Shown here: positions 1-7,687 of the stretch, in pieces | How the letters are laid out: the number at the start of each line of letters is the position of its first letter | Numbering within the stretch: position 1 is the stretch's first letter | From: Candidatus Bipolaricaulota bacterium | GTDB lineage: Bacteria; Bipolaricaulota; Bipolaricaulia; UBA7950; UBA9294 | Length of the DNA: 16,003 nucleotides | Direction of reading: 5' to 3' | Assembly: GCA_003979035.1 (NCBI GenBank) | Contig: RXOA01000115.1 | Location: 1 to 16,003, forward strand | Position numbers and translations under genes: made by a program | Notes under the pieces: generated by a model | Seen by the model: the letters and a program-made list of their open reading frames with translations, nothing else | Database searches by the model: none | Told to the model about the DNA's origin: nothing

Positions 1-738
1 AAACGCTTGAGTCTGCAACTGGAACGGGAAGGGGTTGTTGTCTCCCCAAGCACGGTGTGGAGGTCGCTCCATCGGCTTGGCTTGGGGACGCGAAAGGAAC
101 GGCTGCTTGTCCTTGAGGTGCACAGCGCTGAACGTGCTGGGCTACTCACCGAACGGACCCAACGAAACCTTGCACGTCGAAAGGTTCGTCACGTCCAGGC
201 AGAGAACCCAGGAGAACTCGTGTGCATCGACACGTTTTACATCGGGAACTTGAAGGGAGTGGGGAAGCTGTGGCAGCTGACCGCGTGTGACGCTGCCAGT
301 TCGTACGCCATGGCGAAGGTGGTTCCGGCGAACAACGCAAGAGAAGCTGCTGTGTTCCTCAGAGACATTGTGGCCGTCGAGGTCAAGAAGGCTGGGTGGA
401 AGCTGTGGCGCGTGTTGATAGACGGTGGGAGCGAATCCAAGGGAGAGTTCGATGTGATGTGCTGCGAACTCGGTGTTCGACATACACGGACACAGCCACG
501 ACACGCGTGGACCAACGGGCTCGTGGAGCGACTGCAGGGAACGATCCTTCATGAGCACTGGCGAATCGTGTTCTGCCGACGCTACTTCAGAAGGCAGCAT
601 CAGCTCCAATCGTCGCTTGCATCCTTCATCGTTTTCTACAACTTCAAGCGTCCGCATCAGGGCTATCGAGCCAAGGGGGTCGCACCCTCCGGGATCTTCT
701 GGGGAGCCGTCCGGGAGCAACGTCACGAGGAGGCCTGA
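1..738 (+). CDS. IS481/IS3-type DDE transposase, 5' end outside window
   Basis: The reading frame is open from base 1, and an in-frame TTG at 7 is unlikely to be the true start, so the N-terminal helix-turn-helix region is probably cut by the window edge. The visible part has the end of the DNA-binding region (SPSTVWRSLHRLGLG) and then an integrase core (rve, RNase H fold). The three catalytic acids are visible: Asp in VCIDTFY, Asp in LIDGGSE, and Glu in NGLVERLQ, 34 residues after the second Asp, which is normal DDE spacing. The C-terminal FYNFKRPHQGYR is the conserved block that ends many IS481 and IS3 transposases. The stop codon lies within the IS terminal repeat. The gene has no inactivating change in the visible part and moves its own element by cut-and-join chemistry. 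IS481 is favoured over IS3 because of the CTAG target next to the end. Confidence 0.85.
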   Translation, partial: KRLSLQLEREGVVVSPSTVWRSLHRLGLGTRKERLLVLEVHSAERAGLLTERTQRNLARRKVRHVQAENPGELVCIDTFYIGNLKGVGKLWQLTACDAASSYAMAKVVPANNAREAAVFLRDIVAVEVKKAGWKLWRVLIDGGSESKGEFDVMCCELGVRHTRTQPRHAWTNGLVERLQGTILHEHWRIVFCRRYFRRQHQLQSSLASFIVFYNFKRPHQGYRAKGVAPSGIFWGAVREQRHEEA

Positions 739-767
739 TGTGTTAACACCATTGCGGTACTGGACAG
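1..767 (+). mobile_element. IS481-like insertion sequence, right part only
   Basis: The 3' part of an insertion sequence that enters from the left edge. It holds most of the transposase gene, a very short tail after the stop codon and the right terminus. On the minus strand the terminus reads CTGTCCAGTACCGCAATGG. It is followed by the hexamer CCTAGA (768-773), which fits the NCTAGN target preference known for IS481. The left terminus and the matching target duplication lie outside the window, so the element's full length and intactness cannot be judged. The IS end was set by comparison with the second copy at 1308-1345. Confidence 0.75.
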
Positions 768-773
768 CCTAGA
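736..773 (+). repeat. IS right-end repeat, copy 1
   Basis: A 37-base stretch (736-772) starting at the transposase stop codon recurs at 1308-1344 in the same orientation with only four mismatches. The shared core is AACACCATTGCG followed by ACTGGACAG. Both copies are followed by NCTAGN (here CCTAGA, 768-773), taken as the target site. This copy is the right terminus of the element whose transposase is at 1-738. Confidence 0.8.
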
Positions 774-784
774 TTCCGTCAGGA

Positions 785-1180
785 CTAGATTGGGATCGGC
801 CCATTGGCTGGCATCTCAAGGACAGTCACGGAGTCGAATTGTCGGCCACTGCAAAGCGCCCTCGAAATGCCAGAGAAGTGCGAGGTAAGGCCCATCGTCG
901 TACCAACAGCGGAACTCACGGCCTTGCCTCCGGGACAAAGACTCCCGATTATCAGCGAGACTCCCGCGTCAACAATAGCCTCGCAATGAAGATTCGGCAC
1001 TGTCGTTGAGCGTCCGGCGAGGATGAGGCGAATCGTATCGTGAGGCCCAAGCCGACACGTTTGGATGATTCGTTCAGCTTGTCGCATCGAGTAGGCGGTG
1101 TAGGTCCTAGCGAGCACCGAAATACCTAACGAACTCACAAGAAGCCCGACGATCACAAGAATGCCCAGGTAGCGTTTCAT
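785..1180 (-). CDS. Hypothetical secreted or membrane-anchored small protein
   Basis: A 131-residue protein that I do not recognise. It starts MKRYLG and has one hydrophobic segment at about residues 5-24, fitting a signal peptide or N-terminal anchor. The rest is probably outside the cytoplasm. Four cysteines (about residues 42, 66, 82 and 110) could form two disulfides. There is no lipobox. The start is supported by GGGAGG (minus strand) about 5 bases before the ATG and by a candidate promoter at 1214-1241. The stop codon lies 12 bases from the CTAG target of the neighbouring IS, so the C-terminus might have been altered by the insertion, although nothing shows it. It stands alone between two IS ends, on the same strand as proS but 338 bases away. 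The signal segment, ribosome site and promoter suggest a real gene, but no family supports it. Confidence 0.55.
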   Translation of the reverse strand: MKRYLGILVIVGLLVSSLGISVLARTYTAYSMRQAERIIQTCRLGPHDTIRLILAGRSTTVPNLHCEAIVDAGVSLIIGSLCPGGKAVSSAVGTTMGLTSHFSGISRALCSGRQFDSVTVLEMPANGPIPI

Positions 1181-1213
1181 ACGTCCTCCCTCGTTAGAAT
1201 ATGATTCTGTTAG

Positions 1214-1241
1214 TCTATACTGATGTCTTACAGGACGTCAA
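1214..1241 (-). promoter_or_regulatory. Candidate sigma70-type promoter of the small secreted protein
   Basis: On the minus strand TTGACG (1236-1241) and TATAGA (1214-1219) are separated by 16 bases. Transcription would start near 1207, leaving a short leader with the GGGAGG ribosome site and the ATG at 1180. The -35 box lies only a few bases from the transposase remnant that begins around 1248, so the decayed IS may mark the edge of the promoter region. Based on sequence match alone. Confidence 0.45.
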
Positions 1242-1247
1242 GAGTAA

Positions 1248-1310
1248 TCGCGAATGCATACGGGACATCACCGTCTGGCAGCAGGCCCATACGATCGCGA
1301 GTGGGTCTGA
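1248..1310 (+). pseudogene. Transposase C-terminal remnant of a second IS481-like element
   Basis: About 20 codons open after TAA (1245-1247) and close with TGA at 1308-1310. The peptide SRMHTGHHRLAAGPYDREWV lines up without gaps with the C-terminal KRPHQGYR...P....W block of the transposase at 1-738, matching at Arg, His, Gly, Pro and Trp. As in the intact copy, the stop codon opens the 37-base IS-end repeat. No other transposase sequence remains upstream, so this is a degraded end of a related but not identical element. The peptide match is short, and the adjoining terminal repeat is the stronger evidence. Confidence 0.5.
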
Positions 1311-1345
1311 TGTGTCAACACCATTGCGAGACTGGACAGACTAGT
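1308..1345 (+). repeat. IS right-end repeat, copy 2 (orphan)
   Basis: Same 37-base sequence as 736-772 with four mismatches, in the same orientation, 572 bases further on, and followed by ACTAGT (1340-1345), again of NCTAGN form. Read on the minus strand the end is CTGTCCAGTCTCGCAATGG. No left terminus in the opposite orientation was found between the two copies, so this is a solo end left by an older insertion of a sister element. Confidence 0.75.
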
Positions 1346-1518
1346 AGGTTCTGGAAAGGTATGCTTTCCCGAATGCGGCTGGGTCGCAGAGGGCGCATGT
1401 CTGATCTTCCGGATTCTACTCGTCATTGCGATCCAGGGGAGAAGCACGGCCACTCTGGCGAGTAGCTTGGAGAAACGTCGCCTCGGAGAGGGACGGCGCT
1501 CTCTCTGCATGGATTCAA
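1346..1518. other. Non-coding stretch between the orphan IS end and proS
   Basis: I see no gene, RNA gene or good terminator here. A weak dyad at 1492-1509 (AGAGGG and CTCTCT arms, one wobble or mismatch) lies just past the proS stop but has no T-run. Together with 1181-1345 (promoter, transposase remnant, IS end) this makes up the longest stretch without an intact gene in the window. Confidence 0.4.
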
Positions 1519-2970
1519 CTAGTATGCGCGGCTGAAGTAAGCCTTGCCAAAGGCTGGCTTTCCGCAAACCGCGCAAGTGGCACCCTGCGGGTTCCACTCG
1601 CTGTTTTCATCTAACGGAAAACAGCGACTTGTCGCTTTGGTCTCTTCCTTGATCTTGTCTTCGCATTCGCTTGTGCCGCAGTGCCACATGAGGCCCCAGC
1701 CGTTGCCGACGATCTCTTTGAGGTCGTCGTAGGTAGCGCACTCGTGCAGGCGCTCGTCACGGAACTTGGTCGCAGCGTCCAGCATCGAACTCTGGATGTT
1801 CTCCAGCAACTCGGCAATCGCCAGCTCCAATCCTCCGACGGGGAGCACTTGCTTGCCATCTCGGCCTGGCACGTCACGGCGGGCGGACATGACGGACTGG
1901 CCTTGGACGTCTCGTGGTCCGATTTCCAGCCGCACCGGTACACCGCGCATTTCCCAGTCGTTGAACTTGAACCCGGGGGAGAGGCCGTCACGCGCATCGA
2001 GATGCAGACGGATGCCTGCGTCTTCGAGCATTGCTTTCACTTTGTCTGCGAACGCGAACACGGTTTCCTTGTCTTCGTCCGTCTTCCAAATGGGGGTGAT
2101 CACCACTTGGATCGGCGCGAGGCGAGGAGGGAGACGCAATCCCTTGTCGTCGCCGTGGGCCATGATGACGCCGCCGACCATGCGGGTGGATACGCCCCAA
2201 GAGGTGGTCCATGCGTACCGTTGCTCGTTGTCTTCGTCCAGGTACTGAATGTCGAACGCCTTGGCGAAGTTTTGTCCCAAGAAGTGCGAGGTTCCCGACT
2301 GCAGCGCCCATGTGTTCCCCATCATCGCTTCGATGGCGTAGGACTCGGTTGCCCCGGCAAACTTCTCTTGCGGGCTCTTCAGCCCCTTGATGACGGGAAT
2401 GGCTGCTTCATTGACGGCCACGTCGGCGTAGACGTCCAACATCTGCAAGGTCTCGGCTCGCGCTTCTTGCTCGGTGGCATGAGCGGTGTGGCCTTCCTGC
2501 CAAAGAAACTCCGTCGTCCGCAAGAACAGGCGCGGTCGCTTCTCCCAGCGCACGACGTTGGCCCACTGGTTGATCAGCATGGGCAGGTCACGGTAGGACT
2601 GAATCCAATCCGAGAAAGCATGACCGATGATGGTTTCGGAGGTTGGACGTACGACGAGCGGCTCTTCCAGTTCCTTTCCGCCGCCGTGGGTAACGACGGC
2701 CAGCTCCGGTGCGAACCCCTCCACGTGTTCGGCTTCCTTCTGAATGAAGCTCATCGGTATGAACAGCGGGAAATAGGCGTTCTTGTGCCCGGTGGCTTTG
2801 AAGCGCAGATCCAGGGCGGATTTGATGCTCTCCCACAGCTCATAGCCGTAGGGTTTGATGATCATGCAGCCGCGTACAGGTGCGTAGTCGGCCAGATCCG
2901 CCATCTGGACGACATCGGTATACCAACGCGAGTAGTCTTCGCTACGTGGCGTCACGCCTTGTGCAGCCAT
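1519..2970 (-). CDS. proS: Prolyl-tRNA synthetase, short archaeal/eukaryotic-like form
   Basis: Class II aminoacyl-tRNA synthetase that charges tRNA-Pro with proline in the cytoplasm. The 483-residue length fits the form without the large editing insertion seen in the roughly 570-residue E. coli type. Visible parts: N-terminal catalytic core with the RPTSE substrate-binding motif, motif 2 around RLFLRTTEFLWQEGHTAH, motif 3 around MVGGVIMAHGDDKGLRLPP, then the anticodon-binding domain beginning at APIQVVITP. The C-terminal domain has HCGTSEC and CAVCG, a likely four-Cys zinc site, and the chain ends in Ala-Tyr, as in this subgroup, where the terminal Tyr reaches into the catalytic domain. The start is supported by GAGG on the minus strand 8 bases upstream. 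It follows the diguanylate cyclase gene after 90 bases on the same strand and may have its own promoter, though I saw no clear one. Confidence 0.97.
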   Translation of the reverse strand: MAAQGVTPRSEDYSRWYTDVVQMADLADYAPVRGCMIIKPYGYELWESIKSALDLRFKATGHKNAYFPLFIPMSFIQKEAEHVEGFAPELAVVTHGGGKELEEPLVVRPTSETIIGHAFSDWIQSYRDLPMLINQWANVVRWEKRPRLFLRTTEFLWQEGHTAHATEQEARAETLQMLDVYADVAVNEAAIPVIKGLKSPQEKFAGATESYAIEAMMGNTWALQSGTSHFLGQNFAKAFDIQYLDEDNEQRYAWTTSWGVSTRMVGGVIMAHGDDKGLRLPPRLAPIQVVITPIWKTDEDKETVFAFADKVKAMLEDAGIRLHLDARDGLSPGFKFNDWEMRGVPVRLEIGPRDVQGQSVMSARRDVPGRDGKQVLPVGGLELAIAELLENIQSSMLDAATKFRDERLHECATYDDLKEIVGNGWGLMWHCGTSECEDKIKEETKATSRCFPLDENSEWNPQGATCAVCGKPAFGKAYFSRAY

Positions 2971-3060
2971 GGTGTTTTCCTCGCTTCCGTAGAATTTCCC
3001 TGTGTGAAGTCGAACTCAGTCGCAGTTTACCGGCCGAACAACCATGCTGCACGAAGTGGG

Positions 3061-5079
3061 TCAGCCGAGCTTCGTCTCTCTCGCCCGATAGCACCTGACC
3101 TTGTCGTCGTACATCTTGCGATCGGCTTCCGCCAGAACCTGCTCCAAGGGCCGCGGCAGCAGGGGACTCCATTCGGCCCACCCGACGGCGAGTGTCAGCG
3201 GGAAATCGACCAGCGCAGTCTGATCGCTCCAAGCGACCATCGCTTCCTCAAGCCGTGTCCGCACGGACTCCAACCGGTCGGCCGTTTCGGGAAGCACGAT
3301 CAGAAACTCGTCGCCGCCGTAGCGAACAACCCAATCGACCTCTCGGACGCTGTCACGTAGAAGCATTGCGATATCCCGCAAAACAAGATCGCCCACCTGA
3401 TGACCAAGCAGGTCGTTGACCTCTTTGAACCGATTGATGTCGATCATCAAGAACGCCACCGAGTGCTTGTATCGTTCCGACCGGGTGATCTCTTGCTCAA
3501 TGACTTCGTTGAAGTAGCGCCGGTTGTACACGCCTGTCAGCGGGTCAAGCATGGCCTGGGACCGCAGTTTCTCCTGCAGCCGAAGCCTGCGGATTGCTTC
3601 GGCGACATGTCCCGCGAGCAGTTCGACGGTGCGGATATCTTCTTCGGAGAACGTTCGAGGTTTCCGGGACGCGATGTACAACGCGGCAACCCTGCCCGCG
3701 GGAACGGCAAGAGCGGAGATGTGCGCTGATTGACTCGTGCCATACGGCATCGATTGCCCCGATTCGTGGACGATGACCGGCTTCATGGTGTGAAATGCGC
3801 TGACGACGCAGCTGCTATAACTGAGGGGCAGAGCGCTTCCGGCGGGCTCAGGATCGCCCGAGCACGCGCCAAGGGTCAGCCTTCCGTCGGTCGCCAGATA
3901 CAGGGCGCAGAAGTCGTGCGACAGCACCGTTTCCCCCACCGCAACCGTCAGCTTACAGATTTCGTCCTCCGACTCACATGCGGCAAGCCGCAGCGCAGCG
4001 TCATGCAAGCTGCGGATCCGCTCATTGGCTTGCGCGGCACGCCGCTCCGCCAGGACCCGCTGGCTGATGTCTTTGACCACCAGCAGAATATGCCGCTTCT
4101 GATCCAGGGAAATGGTTGCCGCTTGAAGCTCGACATCGAAGGGCGTGCCGTCGCGCCGGATTCCTGTCGATCGGCGTCCAAGCGGCCCGCCCTGGCCGGA
4201 TGCGTTCTTGATCATCCGCTTCTTCTCCGTATGCGTCACGTTCAAGAACAGGTCGATCGGCGAACCTACGAGTTCGTCCTTGTCACACCCGCACATCAGG
4301 CCGGCTGCGGGGTTGGCCACCGTGATGCGCCACTCCTTGTCCAGGACGAAGATCGCATCGGCGCTCGCCTCGAAGATGGTTCGATATCTTCCTTCGCTTT
4401 CGCGTAGAGCATTCTCCGTCAGCGCGCTGTCCAGAAGTTGCTCCTGCAGTCTCTCCAGGAGGGTTGCGTTGACCATCGCGATCGCCGCCTGATTGGTGTA
4501 GGCCTCGATCAACCGCACGCCGTCTTCTCTTGGTCGGAGTTGATTCGCCGGATCATCCAACGACAGCATCCCCAGAAGCGCGTCGTCCGTTCCGAGAAGG
4601 GGGACAATCAACGCGTCCTCGGGATGCCATGATTCGTCGCACGGATTTCCCCTCTCCACCGCGGGCACGAAGCGATCTCCGAGCACAGCGCTCCAATCGA
4701 CCTCGCCTTCTCGGACGAAATACGACTGACTGATGCGAAAACGTTCTTCGAGCAGCGGCTTCACTTCCTCCAGCGAGTAGTGGCTCGTCTGCAGACGCTC
4801 GATTTCGGCGGGAAGGAGTCCGGCAAACGACACAGGCTTCAGGGTCCCCGACTCCGGGTCTCGGACGTTCAGTACGGCACGGCGATAGCCAAGATCGACG
4901 GCGCCCTGAACCACGCTCTCAAACACCTGAGTCAGATCGAGATTGCGGTGAAGAAGTTCACATGCACGGAGTGCGTGTGCCAGCTGGGCCACAGCACTCT
5001 GTGATGCTTCGTAGTCCGAATTTCTACGGGGAGAGGGTTCCCACACGCTGTTCACCACGCCATTAGACATCAAATACAC
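3061..5079 (-). CDS. Diguanylate cyclase with GAF-PAS-GAF sensor region
   Basis: Cytoplasmic sensor enzyme of 672 residues predicted to make cyclic di-GMP from two GTP. Order: GAF-like domain (about 40-215), PAS domain (about 230-345, starting at the YRTIFEASADAIFVLD block), second GAF (about 350-495), GGDEF domain (about 505-665, starting at DPLTGVYNRRYF). The active-site motif is intact as RYGGDEF, and an RxxD inhibitory site (REVD) lies five residues before it, so product inhibition is expected. No membrane segment is visible, so the signal is intracellular, for example a small ligand or redox state. Start: GTG at 5079, or ATG three codons later at 5070; neither has a strong ribosome site. 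It lies 176 bases downstream of the adenylate cyclase gene on the same strand. The C-terminus, after the KMYDDK motif, is short and ends normally. Confidence 0.93.
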   Translation of the reverse strand: MYLMSNGVVNSVWEPSPRRNSDYEASQSAVAQLAHALRACELLHRNLDLTQVFESVVQGAVDLGYRRAVLNVRDPESGTLKPVSFAGLLPAEIERLQTSHYSLEEVKPLLEERFRISQSYFVREGEVDWSAVLGDRFVPAVERGNPCDESWHPEDALIVPLLGTDDALLGMLSLDDPANQLRPREDGVRLIEAYTNQAAIAMVNATLLERLQEQLLDSALTENALRESEGRYRTIFEASADAIFVLDKEWRITVANPAAGLMCGCDKDELVGSPIDLFLNVTHTEKKRMIKNASGQGGPLGRRSTGIRRDGTPFDVELQAATISLDQKRHILLVVKDISQRVLAERRAAQANERIRSLHDAALRLAACESEDEICKLTVAVGETVLSHDFCALYLATDGRLTLGACSGDPEPAGSALPLSYSSCVVSAFHTMKPVIVHESGQSMPYGTSQSAHISALAVPAGRVAALYIASRKPRTFSEEDIRTVELLAGHVAEAIRRLRLQEKLRSQAMLDPLTGVYNRRYFNEVIEQEITRSERYKHSVAFLMIDINRFKEVNDLLGHQVGDLVLRDIAMLLRDSVREVDWVVRYGGDEFLIVLPETADRLESVRTRLEEAMVAWSDQTALVDFPLTLAVGWAEWSPLLPRPLEQVLAEADRKMYDDKVRCYRARETKLG

Positions 5080-5255
5080 TCACATTATGTACCTTATCGT
5101 AGTGTTCGTTCGAAACAAATGACGCCTTTAGTCTGTTTTTATGGCATCTATCTTCAGCCTCAGTTTACAGGCACTTCCTTTCTCGTACAACCGCTTCGGC
5201 CGGCGGCACCTTTCTCCCCCGACAAGACGCAGCCTCAAGGGGGATGTAGGCTGTT

Positions 5256-7553
5256 TCAGGATCGGCGCGACGAAGGCGCGGGAAGAGAAGCGAGGCCAAG
5301 GATTGCCAGGGCTTCTTGGAAGCGGGGATCATCGCGATATGGATCAAAAGCCTGTTCGATAGGGAGTTCGCGCAGCATCGGATCGCGAACGGCGATCGCT
5401 CGGGACAACGCAGCAAACCCTTCGTCCTCGTGCCCGGAAACAAGGAGAACCTGCGCCAGCGCGTACGCCTGATTCACTTGTTGCGGCAATCGGGCGATTT
5501 CGGCGACCAGCTGTTCGGCCTGCTCGTGTCGACCCGTCCCAATAGCGCAGAAGACACGCAGCACGGCCGACCATAACTTGACCTTCTGCATTCTTGTCTG
5601 TTCTATCGGAATGTTGTCGAGGCACCGCTCCGCTTCGTCGAGGTAGCCGGCTCGCAGGAGGGCGACCCCCAGGTAGAGCGGCGTGGTCTCGTTTTCGGGG
5701 TGGAGTTCCCGGGACCGCTGCAAGATCGTCGCCGCCTGGTCGAACCGGCGCAGATGGATCAGCAACATCCCCAACCGCTGCGCAAGCATTGGGGCGCTCT
5801 GGGCTTCCTCCCAGGACTCTTGGATGAATGACTCAGCCGGGCGGGTATTGCCGCGAACCAAGTGAACATACGCGTCGGCGAACCTGATCGTCGGGTCGAC
5901 ACCGGTTCCGCGCTGGAGCACATCGCGCAGCATCCGTTCAGCTTCATCCCAGTTCCAGAGCGTCATCTCTGTCTCGGCAAGCGACACGACCGCCGGCGCA
6001 AACCCCGGTTCGACCTCCAATGCTCGCCGAAACGATGATCGCGCTTCCTCGAGCCGGCCGAGCTCCTGCAGCACGGCTCCGTTGGCGTATCGAAGCATCA
6101 ACGAGTGGGGATCGAGTTCCGAAGCCAGCTGGATCTCACGCAGTGCGTCCTCAGACCGCCCGAGGTTCATCAGTTCGTTGGCGTACCAATGGTGGGCGGA
6201 CGTATAGTTCGGATTGAGCGCGATCGCGCGGCGGAACTCCCTCTCGGCTGCATCAGAATCCCGCTCGAATTCCGCGTAGACCAATCCCAGCGAAGCATGA
6301 GCCTCAGCCAATTCCGGATCCAGCTCGATCGCCCGTTGCGCCGCTTCGCGCGCCTTGGGGAACGCTTCGCCGGGGCGGGCGTGCCCGTGATTGGCCATGA
6401 CGGTGTAGCAGTCCGCCAGGCCGGAGTAGGCAACGGCGAACTCAGGGTCGGCCGCGATGGCTTGCCGGAAGTAGTCGATCGCCTTCTCCATGGCCTCGCG
6501 AGACCTTCGGCTCCAGAAGTGCCGCCCGCGCAGATACAGCGTATAGGCTGCAAGATCAACAGTCGGACGTTTCCTCGCGCCTTTGGTTGTTCGCGACTCC
6601 GCAGGATGTAGAAGCGCGTTCAGCTCTTCGGCCACATCGTGAGCGATCCCTTCCTGGATCGAGAACACATCAGCCAGCGTTCGATCGTAGCGCTGCGACC
6701 ACAAGTGCTCTTCGTTGGCGGCATCGATGAGTTGAACGGTGATCCGAACGCGATCGCCCGACTTGCGAACGCTTCCTTCCAACACGCTGCCCACGCCCAA
6801 TTCGCGACCGATCTGGCGCACCGGGATGTCCGTTCCTTTGTAGGTCATGACCGAGGTCTGCGCGATCACCTTCAACCCAGGGACTTTGGATAGGGTATAG
6901 ATAAGCTCTTCGGTCATGCCGTCCGTGAAGTACGCGTCATCAGGATCGGGACTGATATTGATCAATGGAAGTACGGCGACACGATCCATCGAAGCCGACG
7001 GCAGAGGATCGGGGCGAGTCTTGTCCCAGGGCATGATGACACGGTAGACCTCCATCGGCTGCTCAACGTTCTTCAGGTCTTTGCGCCCCAGGCTTTGCAG
7101 TTGCATATCGAGCTTGTTCCAGACATGTCCATGTGCAGGCTGAGAGAGGCAGATTCCGCCCGGTTCGGCAAGCGGTTCGATCCGCGATGCGATGTTCACG
7201 CCGTCACCAAAGACATCCTCTCCGCGACATACGACATCGCCAGCGTGAAGCCCGATCCGCACGAGGAATCTCCGGTTCTCCCGGACCTCGAGATTGCGCT
7301 GGTGGAACCGCTTCTGAATGTCCACAGCACAGGTCACGGCCTGCAACATGCTGGCAAATTCCACCAGGAACCCGTCGCCCATCGTTTTCACTTCACGTCC
7401 GCCGTGCGCTGCAAGCAATTCGCGGATCGCTTCGTTGTGCTCGGAGAGCAATTCCAGCGCCAACCGCTCATCGCGCTGCACAAGGCGTGTGTAGCCGACG
7501 ATGTCGGTGATCATCAGAGCAGACAGGCGCCGCGTCTCGTGTGGTCGATTCAT
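5256..7553 (-). CDS. Class III adenylate cyclase with TolB/FlgO-like domain and TPR repeats
   Basis: A 765-residue protein predicted to make cyclic AMP. The catalytic domain (about 8-180) has both metal-binding aspartates (D17 in ITDIVGYT, D60 in MGDGF), the adenine-specifying pair (K56 and D113), and the transition-state residues N120 and R124 in the VNIASRIE motif, so it should be an active adenylyl rather than guanylyl cyclase. Next comes a domain (about 200-335, from DRVAVLPLINISPDPDD) of the kind found in TolB N-terminal/FlgO-like proteins, then at least five TPR units (about 350-720), likely for protein contacts. No membrane segment is seen. I chose ATG 7553, giving the usual MxxxHETRRLSALMITD family beginning; an upstream in-frame ATG at 7592 would add 13 residues without a ribosome site. 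It is divergent from nikR, with 134 bases between the starts. Confidence 0.93.
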   Translation of the reverse strand: MNRPHETRRLSALMITDIVGYTRLVQRDERLALELLSEHNEAIRELLAAHGGREVKTMGDGFLVEFASMLQAVTCAVDIQKRFHQRNLEVRENRRFLVRIGLHAGDVVCRGEDVFGDGVNIASRIEPLAEPGGICLSQPAHGHVWNKLDMQLQSLGRKDLKNVEQPMEVYRVIMPWDKTRPDPLPSASMDRVAVLPLINISPDPDDAYFTDGMTEELIYTLSKVPGLKVIAQTSVMTYKGTDIPVRQIGRELGVGSVLEGSVRKSGDRVRITVQLIDAANEEHLWSQRYDRTLADVFSIQEGIAHDVAEELNALLHPAESRTTKGARKRPTVDLAAYTLYLRGRHFWSRRSREAMEKAIDYFRQAIAADPEFAVAYSGLADCYTVMANHGHARPGEAFPKAREAAQRAIELDPELAEAHASLGLVYAEFERDSDAAEREFRRAIALNPNYTSAHHWYANELMNLGRSEDALREIQLASELDPHSLMLRYANGAVLQELGRLEEARSSFRRALEVEPGFAPAVVSLAETEMTLWNWDEAERMLRDVLQRGTGVDPTIRFADAYVHLVRGNTRPAESFIQESWEEAQSAPMLAQRLGMLLIHLRRFDQAATILQRSRELHPENETTPLYLGVALLRAGYLDEAERCLDNIPIEQTRMQKVKLWSAVLRVFCAIGTGRHEQAEQLVAEIARLPQQVNQAYALAQVLLVSGHEDEGFAALSRAIAVRDPMLRELPIEQAFDPYRDDPRFQEALAILGLASLPAPSSRRS

Positions 7554-7627
7554 GATCCGTCCGTTCCTCGGAACGGTATCGCATTTTACCATAACGATCG
7601 GAGGCGGCGATTTGCCCCCGGGGGAGG

Positions 7628-7670
7628 TTGCAGTCGGGGCAGGCCGTGCGTACCCTCTTGATGTTACGAT
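7628..7670 (+). promoter_or_regulatory. Candidate nikR operon promoter region
   Basis: Two weak possibilities lie before nikR. TTGCAG (7628-7633) and TACCCT (7651-7656) are 17 bases apart. Alternatively TGTTACGAT (7662-7670) resembles an extended -10 (TGn plus TACGAT) without a good -35. In either case the tandem NikR-like heptamers at 7661-7687 would cover the transcription start or the extended -10. Neither is convincing alone. Confidence 0.25.
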
Positions 7671-7687
7671 TCCTACAGAGGTGTTAC
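7661..7687 (+). promoter_or_regulatory. Candidate NikR operator, tandem (A/G)TGTTAC heptamers
   Basis: ATGTTAC (7661-7667) and GTGTTAC (7681-7687) are direct repeats with 13 bases between them, so the half-sites sit 20 bases (two helical turns) apart. The second ends exactly at the GTG start codon of nikR. From memory, GTGTTAC is the half-site reported for NikR proteins of the Geobacter/Desulfovibrio type, as tandem or inverted pairs; the published spacing should be checked. I found no other GTGTTAC or GTAACAC in the window. The position over the leader and ribosome site suits autorepression of the whole operon by nickel-loaded NikR. Confidence 0.6.

Noticed and set aside
1492..1509. Terminator downstream of proS
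   Set aside because: The dyad is short, imperfect and lacks a T-tract.
1681..3360. Open plus-strand frame of 559 codons antisense to proS and the diguanylate cyclase
   Set aside because: It crosses the end of one solid gene and the start of another on the other strand, has no recognisable domain, and is explained by the codon bias of GC-rich genes.
7095..7661. Open plus-strand frame opposite the adenylate cyclase N-terminus
   Set aside because: It mirrors the conserved catalytic domain on the other strand and has no ribosome site or family match.
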